DNA of 64,000 nt from NCBI RefSeq assembly GCF_022605725.1, contig NC_065554.1, forward strand, positions 13,535,100 through 13,599,099. Reading direction: 5' to 3'. Shown here piece by piece: positions 54,501 through 61,457 of this stretch. Below the pieces are notes generated by a model. The model saw only the letters and a list, made by a program, of their open reading frames with translations, was not told the DNA's origin and did not search any database. Numbering within the stretch: position 1 is the first letter of the stretch; every line of letters begins with the position of its first letter. The DNA is from Anthonomus grandis grandis. Taxonomy: Eukaryota; Arthropoda; Insecta; Coleoptera; Curculionidae. The translations under genes and the position numbers were made by a program.

Positions 54501-57500
54501 TACTTCTTATAATAACGTGAGTAATTTTATATTTGGTATTATTATTTATGTTATTTTTGAAAGTTTTTATGTCTGTGTAATCTACTTGTGTTGCCTTAAT
54601 GCGAGTATTTTGAAAGTTTCTTATACGCATTTATTTTAATTATTAAAACCTTTTGGTAAGCTAAAAATACTTAATAACAAAAATTCATAGATACAAAAAT
54701 GCAATCCGAAAATCTGCAAATCAGCCTGAGTCACTAAACATAAAACACGTGTGGGTGTTTTATTTTTTTAAAGGCATACGCTATTTAGAAGCATACCAGG
54801 CCGATTCTAATAAATATTGCTAAGAATAGTGGTACAATAATTTAAGGTTTACTTTAAACATTACCAGTATTTAAAAATAATAGACATGGACTTCACGGAA
54901 CTAATGTAAATAATTATGTCTATAATAATAAAATTAGATCAAGTTTTTAATATGACTGCACCGGCAAGCTACTCATTTAATATTATTTTCTTAGTCTGAG
55001 GGTCCTGATACGGGTTTTTGATTTTTGGAGGTCGATCCTTCAAATTTGAAAGGTCTAGTGTCTGTCGTGAGAGTTCTTTCTTCTTCAATGCGCTCTGCTT
55101 GATTTCCCTCTCTGATTAATTCGTGGCCTTAAACTGCTAAAAATGGTGATTTTAATTTGTCTGCTTCAAGTTTCTCCAGATCTTTAAAGGTAAACTTATC
55201 GTTATTAACGTGAACAATGTCATTCTTTATAAGTGCTGTCTAGTTTTTCTCCCTTGCTAGCTTCAAATGTTTTCTTAAGAAATTCTTCGTAATCTTTTGG
55301 GATGTAATCTTAAGAAATGTAGAAGTTCTTTAGCGTTTTTTAGAATGGCCGACTTAACTGCTAGGTTACCAAATTCAACACATATTAGACAATCTATAGA
55401 TATCCCTTATTTCTACATAGCGATAATCCAATTTAAGATTTCTATTTTTAAGTTCCAATACTTGCTGAGAATCCTCCAATGTGTTATTACTTTCTTTGAG
55501 ACCATATAGACCGTGTGTCATATTTATTGGATTTTCTTTTAGCGTGAGGAATTCTTGCTTTAATTTATTTATTTTCTCCACAAAATCTGCTTTACAATTT
55601 TTAATTTCCTGCTTTATTTCTTCCTTACCCCGTGATTTCTGTTGGCAAATTTCGTTTTGCTTAACCAAGTTTTACATCAATGCTTATGGATCTTGGTTGG
55701 TTACATTATCACACATAGCCCTGGTATATTTTTAGCAATGAGATACTATCGTATTATTATTTTGCAGCGATTAGCGGTATCAGACAAGTATTTTGTATTG
55801 AATTTATAAACCTTGTGATAAACACATAATTATTGTGAATTACTTAATGGTTAAAAATGGTACTCCTGATTTAAGTTCATATATATGGAAGCAAGATGAA
55901 TTATGTACACCAAACAATACGCCCGCGTATAATAGTCTCAATGATTAAAGACCATCACACTTCCATACTATATACTGACAATAAGATAACATTATTAGTA
56001 ACTTGTTAAAATGTGGTTCTTAAAAATGGATAATATTTTACCCAAAACTTGCCCAATACATTAAGATACTACAATTATATACCGTATGTTAAAAAAGTCC
56101 CGGACCCCCTTAATAATTCGTGAGCTCGCCCTTTTATCAAAAAGTGTCTCAAATAAAATTATAGGTCTTTTTCAGATCTACATTAGGAAGATTAATTTGC
56201 ATTTACAGGAGGCAACGCAACAGTAGTAGAGACCAAAGTTACCTTTTTTTAAATGAAATCGTATATTTTCTTGCATTTTCCGATTTTACGCAAAATTTTA
56301 ACACAATTTAACACAGTTGATGTAATATATGCTATACCTTGCTCCACTATATTAAAAGATAGGATAGAGAGGAATGTGAAGAAAATCGATTTTTAAAAAA
56401 CATTGTTTTATATGATGCTGAATGGCACAGTGAATCGACATAATCACAGCATAAAGAAACCAGCAGTCTCACTCCGCTCGAAAATGTAAGCGAACTAATA
56501 GCATCCTTAGCCATGCCGCAGCCATGTTCTCCGGATGCCGAGCTCACTGTTTATCGAACTGTGTTCATAGGTGTATCGCCTAGTTCAGCGCCGTACTTAG
56601 TGACTATTTTAATAGCATTTTTACAAAGCGTAGCGTTTTTTATAAAAACTTTTGTATTAAAAGAGAGGTATGTCAAAAATTAAATAAATTAATAAATTAA
56701 TGAAGCAAAATAATTGACTTTGCCAAAGTTTTTAATAGCTGCAAATTTGGCTGTATGGCTTAAATAACATAATTAAGCATCAATTAAAGTTGCAGCAATG
56801 TAATTTTTTTTTTTTGGATTTTTAAGGACATAATTTATATTTCTGCCATTTTAACAGTGTTGCCATATTTAAAAGAGTTGCAAAATTGTATACTTTTACT
56901 TTAGTTGGTACTTAATAATATAACAAAAATTCGCAGATGTTAGAATTGTTTTGAATTGTTGCCAACTATTTGTCTTTATTTATTGGCCTAAGAGTTTCTA
57001 TTTGTTTTGATATATTACTTTATTTGTATAATTAGTTATCCTTAAACTACTATGTAGTCAGATGTTAATCTAAAAGCGTTACTATACAGGGTGTTAATTA
57101 AGTATGTACCATAAATTATTTAACAGGCGATTGTTTGAGTAATTTTAAGACAAAAAGTTCATATGAACATAGGTCCGCAAGTTCTATGGCGGTGTTATTT
57201 ATAACATTAAGGAGCTAATTTACCCCTAACATGATTAAATTTATTAGGTCCAGTGTAATCTCGAACGGGACCTGAAGAAATATTTGTGGCAAAAAAATTG
57301 GGGCACCTCAATTTTGTGCCATTTTTAATATGTTATTTGATTTACTCAAATACAAATACAACTTTTTCGTATCTCGCTTATTTTTCGAGAAAAAAAAAGT
57401 CCACTTAATTGCATATCCTTGGATCACACAAGGAATTTGGGGAAAAGTTTCATTTGGAATTTATTATTAACTAAGCAAGATACGAAAAAAATTCAAGACA

Positions 57501-60500
57501 CAGAAAAGTTTTATTTTTATAATCCACAGAACATAATAAAAATTGCACAAAAGTCAGTGGCATATATTTTAGTTGTTGTTAAATTTTAACACCCTGTATA
57601 TTGAGAACGAAGAATTTCTGGACATATGTTTATATGAACTTTTTGTTTTAAAATTACTCAAAGAATGGTCTCTTAAATTTATGGTACATACCTAATTAAC
57701 TTCCTGCACGTATTATTCTATATCGTCGTTGTTAGATGTAGAAATGCGATGTTTATTTTTGTTTAAATATTTTGTTAATGTATGAACTTTATTTATATTA
57801 AAAAATCAATATTTGTACTATGTAGGTATTTTTATTTTACAAGATAATAACATCTAAAAAAATGTTTAAGTCCGGCTCTAGCCAAGGCAAAAGCCGCGTG
57901 GACCGTAGCGAGTGTCAGCGGCATCCCTACTATAAGCAAAAATGCCTCGCCTGCGTTAGTACACATGCACCGAACTCGCTTATTCAAGCCAATGTATTTT
58001 TATTGAAGTGCGACTGCTGGTTTCTTTATGCTGTGACATAATGCAGATATTGGTCAGATGAAAATCTGAACTGGATGCGCGAAACACATACCCAGTATCC
58101 TGAAAAGATAAATGTTTGGGCAGGTATATTTGGTAATAGGATAATAGGTCAATTTTTTATTGAGAATCATTTAAATGCCACTCGATATCTGAATTTGCTG
58201 GAAAATCAGAAAGTACCAGAAATAATGCAAATTTTCATCAAATATGGTTTCAGCAAGATTGCTCTCCTCATTTTGGAATGAATGTAAGAAGATTCTTAGA
58301 TACGACTTTTCCAAATCCTTGGATTGACAGAAGAGATAAACTTGAATGGTCAGCAAGAAGCCCTGATCTTGCACCCCTAGACTTCTTTCTCTGAGGACAT
58401 TTAAAAAATCATATGTAAGAGAACGTAGTAAATACTTTTTACTACAATTGTGCACATTGTCAAACGGTTCAAGTGGCCATATTCAACATTTATTTAAATA
58501 GGGTTGTTGTTTAAATATTTTTTCTTGTATCTTCTCTTTTTCTCTGGGTTAGTATTTGCATATTTTATTTATATTTAATTTTACATAATAATTTTTTAAA
58601 CTTTTGTATTTTTTATTATGTTGAAGTTACGTATAGCATATGCTATATGAAATTGTAAACTACGATTTCTACTACTGTAATATCTCTTGTATATGCAAAG
58701 TTATCTTTCTAATATAGATCTGAAATAGATCTATAATTTTATTTGGGACACTTTTTGATAAAAGAGCGAGCTCACGAATTATTAAGGAGGTCCGGGACTT
58801 TTGAACACACGGTGTACTAATAAAACGAGATACGAAAAATATATTGATAATAAACTATTGAGAAGAATATCTAATAGGAGAACTATTAAACTGTTAGAAC
58901 TCATAGGACTTATTCCAAAAGTGATTCATCAGCTCCCTAGAATGCTTTTGAATGGCGTCATAAGTTTGTCTGATCTATGACTTCTAGTACCTTGACCAGA
59001 ACAGAATGAGTAGAAGGGCAGATTCAGTTTAGCAGTTAATTACATTAGATCAAGAAGTTGGACATTGGTACGTTAGCAGGCAAGAAGACGAAATGCTATA
59101 AGGCTTTTATAGAGATGAAGGAAACAATATATTGTTATTATAATAAAAATCCTTAAAGAAGACTAAAGATTATGCAAACAGTATAAGAGTAATAACTCGT
59201 GCATATCTTAAGTTAAAACTAGAGAGCATCTTCCTTTTTCAGTAGTAGATTTTACTATGGGACATGATACTACGGCAAAGATATTAGCCACGAACTCGTT
59301 ATAAATATGGACTAATAATTTTTTGATTAATCGTAATTGAAGAAAAGAATTTGACATTATTGCAGCACCTTTGTATCAATTGACATCTAAGGATAAAGTA
59401 ATTCAATAAAATTGTTAACAGAATTATGAGTTTGTCGTTGCTTTTCTAATAATCAAAGATACTCCATATATTTTCATAAGACAATATTAATTTTTAAGCT
59501 TAAGAATTAATAGTATTCGCCAAGCTTTCTTCCATACTACCGAATAATAAAATGGAAAAAACAGAAAGGTGAATAATAAAAAGACATGTAAATCCCTTAA
59601 CTTTGTAAGTCAAATTGCGCTTTCCCACTTATGGAATAAAAAAGATGCCTTATACAAATAAAAAAACCTTAGACTTTAAAAATTAAATCTAGTCACTAGT
59701 AAGCAACAGAGATTTATATTTTCATTTGCAAATAAATAATGATTTTGCATTTGTGAGGTCAAACAGATTAGATCTTTGAGTTAACCAGCAATCGAAAAGA
59801 ATTTATAAGAGGACCAATTAAATATGACACATTAATATACTGAATCTCTTAGAACAAAATCCAACATAAGTTAATCTGCTTGATAGTAGGTGGTCACTTA
59901 CTTGCCTTGGAAGGTTAAACTTATATTTGGGCCAAGAGTTTTAGCAAAATTATCAAAACAAAGACAAATTATAAGATAGAAATATCATAGTAAAAGCAAC
60001 TTGCCATATCCTTTAAAAATTAACCTAATATAGAGCTCATAAGTGGCTCATAATACTGAAAGAAGGCCATAAGGGATTGCAAATTTAATTTACTGACATT
60101 TTGCATTGTTTGCCAACACTTCAAGAATTGAATAATAATAGAATTACATAAGTGTCCAATATAAGCAGAATTAAATTTGAATAGAGACGTCAAATTGTTG
60201 GCACGGAAAAAAATAAATAAACTTTCTAAGATATTGAGACCGTTAATATCCTTTAAGGGACTTATTATTTTTGGTTCCACCTTTGATTTCGTAAAAAACG
60301 TTATATTTTTATGTTTAAAATCCCCTTTTAAACGCCTATTTTGATATTTAAACCTACACATATTCATATATGATAATTTGGTAATAAACAAAACCGCAAA
60401 AAACAAATATTGTTCTAACAGTTTGCTTCTCTAAGCACTTCTTTCATATGTGACCCAAACTATGTTATAAATAACTTAAAGACATGCCAATAATGACATA

Positions 60501-61406
60501 TACAGGGTGTTTCTATATATCGGATACGAAGAGGGGGTCTCTGAGATAAATATTGCCCTGTAGATTTTGACTAACGTTTGCTATGTACAATAATATATCT
60601 CCTGTTGTGTAACCTATATTTCAAATTTAAGCTAGATACCTTAAAAATTGCAGCAGTCATATGAAAAAAACTTTTAAATATGTTATATTTCGATACTTTG
60701 TTGAAATTGATAGGTAGAGAAGCATTTCTCTTTATTTACAGTAAAACTTAGTCCTAAAATAGGCTAGAGACTCATCCTTTTACATATTTAGTAACTCTCT
60801 ATAGTTTTGTCATATTGGGCATACATATGAGTCATTGTTACATTTCCAATAAAGAAAACTATTTTATCTAAATATATTTTAGGTACGTCGACTCAAAAAT
60901 GGGTTCCAACATGCCTTCTTCTCCTGTACGTAATCACTTCGATGATTGGACTACTACCAATACCATGGACAATGACAGCAGAGCTGTTTCCCATTGAAAT
61001 TCGCGGTATTGCTCACTCAATCGCTTACAGTATAGCAAATATAGTCATGTTTGTCTCCATTCAAACATTTTACAGCTTAGAAGACTTAGTTGGTGGAATT
61101 GTCGGAGTTCAATGGTAATTTTCACTATTAATTCCTGAATGTTTATTATTATAACTAATTTTATCTTTTAGGTTTTTTGCGGTTGTTGCTCTGATGGGTT
61201 CCCTATATACTTTTATATTTTTGCCAGAAACTCATGGGAAAAAATTATCAGAAATTACAAATTACTTCGTAAATAGTAGTGCTATTTATCTCTTATCCCG
61301 AAACAAAAACAAAACGTCTCAAAATAAGAAACCAGCATCTAGAGTACCAAACAAGAATATTGTAAAATCCAATAAGCAAAGTGAGAAACTAATAAATGAT
61401 ATTTAG
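27540..61406 (+). CDS. Tret1-like: Facilitated trehalose/sugar transporter, Tret1-like (MFS), 10 coding exons
   Basis: Spliced CDS: join 27540-27553, 43619-43748, 51466-51610, 51674-51859, 51913-52011, 52070-52275, 52328-52546, 52603-52789, 60883-61114, 61172-61406; 1653 nt, 550 residues plus stop. The product is a major-facilitator sugar porter, by family an integral plasma-membrane protein moving trehalose or a related sugar down its gradient. Visible signatures: TM1 segment 'ALAYSAILIP' in exon 3; D-x-x-G-R loop (residues 116-120); E-x6-R-G after TM4 (171-179); PESPAWL (228-234, usual PESPRWL with R to A); QQFSG in TM7 (316-320); PIPW plus E-x6-R (421-436); PETHGK at the end of TM12 (491-496). 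About 96 hydrophilic residues precede or surround the first membrane span, and the C-terminal tail is Lys/Asn-rich. The length is normal for the family. All introns are GT-AG and phases match. The sugar specificity is inferred. Exon 1 is the least certain part. Confidence 0.9.
27600..29560. other. Intron 1, first part: AT-rich, nothing else recognised
   Basis: Apart from the AT microsatellite no repeat family or coding frame could be supported. The - strand frame at 28915-29139 is not recognisable. Confidence 0.45.
28176..28196. repeat. (AT)n microsatellite
   Basis: Short run of TA/AT units in intron 1 of the transporter. Confidence 0.8.
29567..31103. mobile_element. Nearly complete mariner-like transposon with TA duplication
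   Basis: Both ends read TA-CAGGGTGATTTTCAACC inward, and the first 40 bases of the two ends are identical; similarity extends to about 100 bp. TA dinucleotides flank both ends (29565-29566, 31104-31105). The element is 1537 bp and carries one transposase reading frame on the - strand. It lies in intron 1 of the transporter. Confidence 0.92.
29732..30808 (-). pseudogene. Mariner-like transposase with three in-frame stops
   Basis: About 358 codons from ATG at 30808 (MAHIFTNEEL) to TAA at 29732-29734; a frame upstream to 30874 is also open. Order: N-terminal DUF4817-like region, helix-turn-helix with STRTIAARFGISQST, then three catalytic blocks: VTDEANF, FLHDSVSPH and PPRSPDLNPLDF. There are 36 residues between the second and third Asp. 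The frame is unbroken by indels but has stops at 30275-30277, 29912-29914 (a Trp codon position, LDFYL-stop-G) and one near 29800. The element is therefore dead but young. The - strand frame at 30580-30780 is a shadow. Confidence 0.92.
31130..31330 (-). pseudogene. LINE C-terminal fragment
   Basis: - strand frame reads WQSQVNRMTEGRLAKIARDR followed by RPMDKAPSLEDFQSNRWR. This resembles the extreme C-terminus of RTE-like LINE proteins ('WxxHVxRM…RLAKIARxxRPxxxRPxGRPxxRW'). Short and partly degraded; the + strand frame here is a shadow. Confidence 0.45.
32193..33205 (+). pseudogene. Mariner-like transposase remnant
   Basis: ATG at 32193 (MERNSYSNEVLINLF) starts the N-terminal region, with a stop after 'FNPIYK'. 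The frame resumes with helix-turn-helix text (VLAYFHAYPQASIQSAADDL, 32430-32490). The longest open part (32557-32982) holds the first catalytic block (IIWTDEVKFS) and the second (CWLQLDGAHAH). The third block is degraded ('WDxPARSPDL..LDF' broken near 32960-33010). The C-terminal helix with RRILKCLEVNGNHFENVL ends near 33205. Frameshifts and stops throughout. Parts of its 5' end recur as an inverted copy downstream. Confidence 0.82.
33235..33395 (-). repeat. Inverted copy of the mariner 5' coding end
   Basis: The complement of 33235-33395 matches 32221-32380 at roughly three bases in four. Shared blocks include ATCTATTTATTATT, GAAAATTTGTGCGAATAC and AATAACTTT. The matched region is N-terminal transposase coding sequence, so the copy forms a foldback with the 5' end of the gene. 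Confidence 0.75.
33578..33655. mobile_element. Small MITE (78 bp), mariner-type ends
   Basis: Begins CAGGTGTTCCATTTAAAA after TA (33576-33577) and ends CCAACCCTG before TA (33656-33657). No coding capacity. Confidence 0.5.
33914..34080. mobile_element. Small MITE (167 bp), mariner-type ends
   Basis: Begins CAGGGTAGTCCATTTAAAA after TA (33912-33913) and ends CAACAACCCTG before TA (34081-34082). Same end type and orientation as the MITE at 33578, which suggests a common family. Confidence 0.55.
34090..35230. other. Intron 1 AT-rich DNA, nothing recognised
   Basis: Only an (AAT)n-like stretch near 34700 stands out. The frame at 34339-34536 is Lys/Phe/Tyr-rich AT noise. Confidence 0.45.
35240..35470 (-). 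pseudogene. hAT transposase C-terminal (dimerisation) remnant
   Basis: - strand reads SSVTERSFSTYDFIHSSKRN followed by GLITERVGKVTFIVQKTK. The 'SSxxxERxFSxxxxIxSxKRNxLxxERxxKLxFI' pattern is the hAT family dimerisation motif. The catalytic part is absent and no 8-bp target duplication was found. Confidence 0.65.
35614..36430. mobile_element. Non-autonomous element with inverted repeats
   Basis: The left end is TA-CAGGGTGTTCAAAATTCG. The left arm (about 35640-35745) is an inverted, diverged match to 36325-36430, including CCTATAAACATGTATCCTAAAA on the left against the complement near 36365-36390 and a shared GAGTTACAGTCCGCG-like block. The right terminus is degraded, so the end is approximate. 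No coding frame inside. Confidence 0.55.
36840..38560. other. Intron 1 AT-rich DNA, nothing recognised
   Basis: No repeat, RNA or coding signature was supported on either strand. Confidence 0.45.
38564..39269. mobile_element. Deleted mariner-like element with about 110 bp terminal repeats
   Basis: Left end TA-CCGAGTGTCAATTT; the right end complement is TA-CAGGGTGTCAATTTTAATG. Arms match for about 110 bp, including AAAAAGTTAGAAA and GTAGGGG blocks. TA flanks both ends (38562-38563, 39270-39271). A - strand transposase 3' piece lies inside. It is only 706 bp, an internal-deletion derivative of the family also present at 61833-62852. Confidence 0.8.
38880..39115 (-). pseudogene. Mariner transposase C-terminal fragment
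   Basis: - strand: PMECPARSPDLTPLD followed by a stop, then LWGHLK, the third catalytic block and following helix of mariner-type transposases, then a degraded C-terminus ending near 38890 (FSPKYK). Nearly the same sequence is found at 61880-62120. Confidence 0.7.
39940..41160 (-). pseudogene. RTE-like LINE: AP endonuclease and reverse transcriptase remnant
   Basis: - strand, from 41155 down: endonuclease start IATYNICTIRTENHLKEL, then IELSRTRLP, GLALLINRRLKNRVTKF (41155-40829), and, after a frame break, VINGYAPTSTAEDEE and RDLNAKIGKRKLED (degraded GDFNA) at 40790-40640. The RT part follows at 40400-40000: FSTNDDLQTLQPLIEK, FMAFVDFHKAFDS, then RDTVRPKLFTLALEDVFKKL (block with PQG/GD lost). 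The YADD position near 40030 reads YGDG, so the catalytic centre is destroyed. It resembles the insect 'endonuclease-reverse transcriptase' LINEs. Confidence 0.82.
41540..41720 (+). pseudogene. LINE reverse transcriptase fragment
   Basis: + strand FSKACVTLNHALLYTKLLYY followed by GFNFKTIQLVRSYLNDKLQSV is the 'DLSKAFDTLNHxLLxxKLxxYGF..xxxLIxSYLxxRxQ' block of Jockey/CR1 LINE RTs. The catalytic Asp is lost. Only this block remains. Confidence 0.62.
41740..43600. other. End of intron 1: AT-rich DNA, nothing recognised
   Basis: Only AT-rich tracts such as 42315-42345 stand out. Confidence 0.45.
43619..43748 (+). CDS. Transporter exon 2: cytosolic N-terminal tail
   Basis: Residues 6-48 of the transporter, hydrophilic and rich in Asn/Glu/Arg, as expected for the cytosolic tail before TM1. 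Acceptor AATATAG at 43618, donor GTAAGT at 43749; it leaves in phase 0 into exon 3. The only open frame consistent with both neighbours contains no Met, so the start must be upstream. It is separated from exon 3 by a 7.7 kb intron holding a LINE and a complete-ended mariner. Confidence 0.8.
44811..44855 (-). repeat. Stem-loop retroelement-end motif, distantly hammerhead-like
   Basis: On the - strand: ACAC (44855-44852), TTGATAAC, stem GGTTGG (44843-44838), 9-base loop, CCAACC (44828-44823), GAAAC, GTC, GTGT (44814-44811). ACAC/GTGT can pair as an outer stem. The left core departs from CTGATGA, and stem III is essentially absent, so it is unlikely to cleave alone. Confidence 0.35.
45240..45310 (+). 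pseudogene. Short LINE reverse transcriptase fragment
   Basis: + strand GFSKILEKIIKRRMLNGFI is the 'SxFSKIxEKIIxxRLxxFL' block of LINE RTs. It stands alone just before the duplicated segment and differs from the equivalent block at about 45995-46045, so it comes from another LINE copy. Confidence 0.5.
45312..45870 (+). repeat. Direct repeat, first copy
   Basis: The segment from TATAGTTATCATCAGTTCCTGG through CCTCATTATACAAAAGATTT recurs at 50045-50430 at high identity. The second copy lacks about 130 bp (roughly 45595-45745). The two copies bracket a LINE and the mariner at 47514-50044. Confidence 0.85.
45724..47260 (+). pseudogene. Jockey/CR1-like LINE reverse transcriptase (5'-truncated, frameshifted)
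   Basis: + strand blocks in order: TGIFPSIFKHATVTLLHKSG (45895-45955); NFSKIIEKYIKLRL near 46000; FLDLSKAFDT near 46170-46215; ENIGIRGILYSLFESYI; GVPQGTVRGPVLFSIYVNEL (46350-46410); catalytic FADD at 46443-46454; KYLGVILDENLKWHQHV (46690-46740); a degraded thumb; and a C-terminal NQNTRQ..LPVELRN segment at 47035-47170. Frameshifts lie near 45985, 46220, 46490 and 46800. No endonuclease domain is seen. It sits in intron 2 of the transporter, same strand. Confidence 0.88.
47514..50044. mobile_element. Mariner-like transposon with about 320 bp terminal inverted repeats
   Basis: The left end TAGGGTGTCTCC (first base C to T) and right end complement CAGGGTGTCTCC are flanked by TA (47512-47513, 50045-50046). 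The inverted arms match closely for about 320 bp (47514-47835 with about 49735-50044), ending near the AATCAGGTCCGTATT block. Total 2531 bp with a - strand transposase. It lies exactly at the junction of a direct duplication in intron 2. Confidence 0.92.
48240..49290 (-). pseudogene. Mariner-like transposase, two frameshifts, third Asp replaced by Cys
   Basis: ATG at 49290 (MVPYSDSEKKDMYDVFIRCY). The DUF4817-like N-terminal region runs to about 49090. A frame change near 49150-49200 leads into the main frame (49202-48663) with helix-turn-helix SSLRIIGSECGIHPSVVGKI, first catalytic block ILWTDENTF and NMWCGIIGN. A second change near 48660 leads to 48628-48293 with WFMQDGCAANN (second Asp) and PPRSPCLNPLDYFLWG. 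The family has SPD where this copy has SPC, a likely loss of the third metal ligand. The C-terminus CIEHNGGQFKNFL reaches TAA at 48240 after a further frame change. Confidence 0.9.
50045..50430 (+). repeat. Direct repeat, second copy
   Basis: Matches 45312-45595 and 45745-45870, with a 130 bp gap, ending just after ACAAAAGATTTTAATTACAGT. It starts directly at the TA that flanks the mariner. Confidence 0.85.
50431..51465. other. End of intron 2: AT-rich DNA, nothing recognised
   Basis: No coding or repeat signature before the acceptor of exon 3. Confidence 0.5.
51466..51610 (+). CDS. Transporter exon 3: TM1 and first outer loop
   Basis: Residues 49-96 plus a split codon. It encodes the first membrane span with 'ALAYSAILIP', a hallmark of insect Tret1-type proteins, then the first external loop ending in TESSWI before TM2. 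Acceptor TCTAG, donor GTAAGT; it leaves in phase 1. Confidence 0.92.
51674..51859 (+). CDS. Transporter exon 4: TM2-TM3 and GR loop
   Basis: Residues 97-158 plus a split codon. The glycine-rich TM2 (TPIGGITGGF) is followed by the conserved D-x-x-G-R loop of sugar porters and by TM3. The preceding intron is 63 bp and the next 53 bp. Acceptor TTTTTAG, donor GTATGT. Confidence 0.93.
51913..52011 (+). CDS. Transporter exon 5: TM4 and E-x6-RG motif
   Basis: Residues 159-191 plus a split codon. It carries the sugar-porter signature after TM4, with Glu 171 and Arg-Gly 178-179 (ITEIARVDMRG), and the start of TM5. The donor is GTAAAT. Confidence 0.93.
52070..52275 (+). CDS. Transporter exon 6: TM5-TM6 and PESPxWL motif
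   Basis: Residues 192-260. Two hydrophobic spans are followed by PESPAWLVSKGR, the conserved motif after TM6 that begins the large cytosolic loop. Phase 0 exit, donor GTATAA. The frame open upstream of 52070 is intron read-through. Confidence 0.93.
52328..52546 (+). CDS. Transporter exon 7: central loop and TM7 (QQFSG)
   Basis: Residues 261-333. A charged helical linker rich in Gln/Glu/Lys precedes TM7 with FQQFSGIYITLFY, the substrate-path signature of the family. Acceptor ATTTTAG, donor GTATGT; both ends are in phase 0. Confidence 0.93.
52603..52789 (+). CDS. Transporter exon 8: TM8-TM9
   Basis: Residues 334-395 plus a split codon: 'NPYLASILIG' span, then a loop with RRPL and the span of TM9-TM10 (GMACCMLLSGFF). 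The donor GTCAGT at 52790 opens an 8.1 kb intron that holds a LINE and nested DNA transposons. Confidence 0.92.
53040..54640 (-). pseudogene. Jockey/CR1-like LINE ORF2 remnant (endonuclease, start of RT)
   Basis: - strand from 54630: HVIIRSIFQNFDKLLYFLDQ, then IIVLTETHQVDNIQFFYKNG and NAIYNGGNFNCDGVV (endonuclease of LINE ORF2; the usual N-I-R-S and L-T-E-T motifs are visible). About 54100-53640 corresponds to the later endonuclease and linker in several frames (KWFYVYGINNVN..FYINKNT near 53800-53720). At about 53220-53150 YQLKQKKSPGVDKIRAKTLK is the conserved N-terminal RT block. The RT catalytic core is absent, so the copy is truncated. It lies in intron 8, antisense to the transporter. Confidence 0.72.
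55000..55690 (-). pseudogene. LINE ORF1-like remnant, probably of the same element
   Basis: - strand 55668-55375 has a charged, coiled-coil-prone stretch (EEIKQEIKNCKADFVEKINKL) and LELKNRNLKLDYRYVEI, as in LINE ORF1 proteins. Then NLAVKSAILKNAKELLHFLR at about 55365-55305 looks like the RNA-binding-domain segment. Downstream NDKFTFKDLEKLEADKLKSP at about 55200-55130 ends the ORF. Its place just 5' of the ORF2 remnant on the same strand supports one LINE of at least 2.6 kb. Confidence 0.55.
56445..58035. mobile_element. Nested non-autonomous DNA element with 7-bp target duplication
   Basis: Both ends read CACAGCATAAAGAAACCAGC inward; the match runs about 30 bp. The target duplication is ACATAAT (56438-56444 and 58036-58042). 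It is inserted in the mariner transposase. No transposase of its own is seen. A GC-richer block lies at 57880-57990. It has itself received the MITE at 57087. Confidence 0.85.
57087..57706. mobile_element. MITE with about 100 bp inverted repeats (third nesting level)
   Basis: Left end TA-CAGGGTGTTAATTA; right end complement CAGGAAGTTAATTAGG. Arms share GTATGTACCATAAATT, TTTGAGTAATTTTAA and ACAAAAAGTTCATAT blocks. Length 620 bp, no coding frame. Another end-like word (ACACCCTGTATA) occurs inside at 57586-57597. The right TA is degraded to CA. Confidence 0.8.
58830..60495. other. Intron 8, last part: AT-rich DNA, nothing recognised
   Basis: A 128-codon frame at 60020-60406 on the - strand is the only long one; it shows no recognisable domain and no neighbouring evidence of expression. 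Confidence 0.4.
60503..60560 (+). repeat. Solo mariner-type end
   Basis: TATACAGGGTGTTTCTATATATCGG starts at 60500 with the TA-CAGGGTG pattern of the other elements; no opposite end was found before exon 9. Confidence 0.4.
60883..61114 (+). CDS. Transporter exon 9: TM10-TM11, PIPW and E-x6-R motifs
   Basis: Residues 396-472. It encodes LLPIPWTMTAELFPIEIRG, the conserved TM10 PW motif and the following Glu-x6-Arg motif, then TM11. Acceptor ATTTTAG at 60882, donor GTAATT at 61115, leaving in phase 2. Confidence 0.93.
61172..61406 (+). CDS. Transporter exon 10: TM12, PETHGK and tail
   Basis: Residues 473-550 and the TAG stop. The last span (FFAVVALMGSLYTFIFL) is followed by PETHGKKLSEI, the family C-terminal signature. 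The tail of about 55 residues is rich in Lys, Asn and Ser, which is longer than in many Tret1 proteins. Confidence 0.93.
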
Positions 61407-61451
61407 TTATACTTAATTTACTTTTATACTAAGTTTTAATCTAATAATTTT

Positions 61452-61457
61452 AATAAA
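61452..61457 (+). terminator. Candidate polyadenylation signal of the transporter
   Basis: AATAAA lies 46 bases after the transporter stop codon, in AT-rich 3' sequence. It is the first canonical signal downstream. The hexamer is common in this AT-rich DNA, so use is inferred from position. Confidence 0.45.

Larger units (their letters stand above)
56350..58460 (+). pseudogene. Mariner transposase remnant split by a nested element
   Basis: Piece 1 (56365-56444): LKNIVLYDAEW in one frame and LNGTVNRHN in another, a degraded first catalytic block. Piece 2 (58036-58460): RYWSDENLNWMRETHTQYPE, NVWAGIFGNRIIGQFFIE, then after a frame change FQQDCSPHFGMNVRRFL (second Asp) and WSARSPDLAPLDFFL-stop-GHLKN (third Asp). 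The N-terminal DNA-binding part is missing. The pieces join across the 56445-58035 insertion at 'NRHN'/'CRYW' with a one-base loss. Confidence 0.82.
56080..58814. mobile_element. Mariner-like element with about 120 bp TIRs, carrying nested insertions
   Basis: Left end TA-TACCGTATGTT and right end complement TA-CACCGTGTGTT; then AAAGTCCCGGACC and TTAATAATTCGTGAGCTCG match in both arms, continuing to GATCTA..TTTGCAT about 120 bp in. TA flanks both sides (56078-56079, 58815-58816). Removing the nested element leaves a short transposase remnant. It lies in intron 8 of the transporter. Confidence 0.88.

Noticed and set aside
60020..60406. 128-codon open frame on the - strand in intron 8
   Set aside because: No recognisable domain, Lys/Asn/Phe-rich composition expected from AT-rich DNA, no splice or promoter support.
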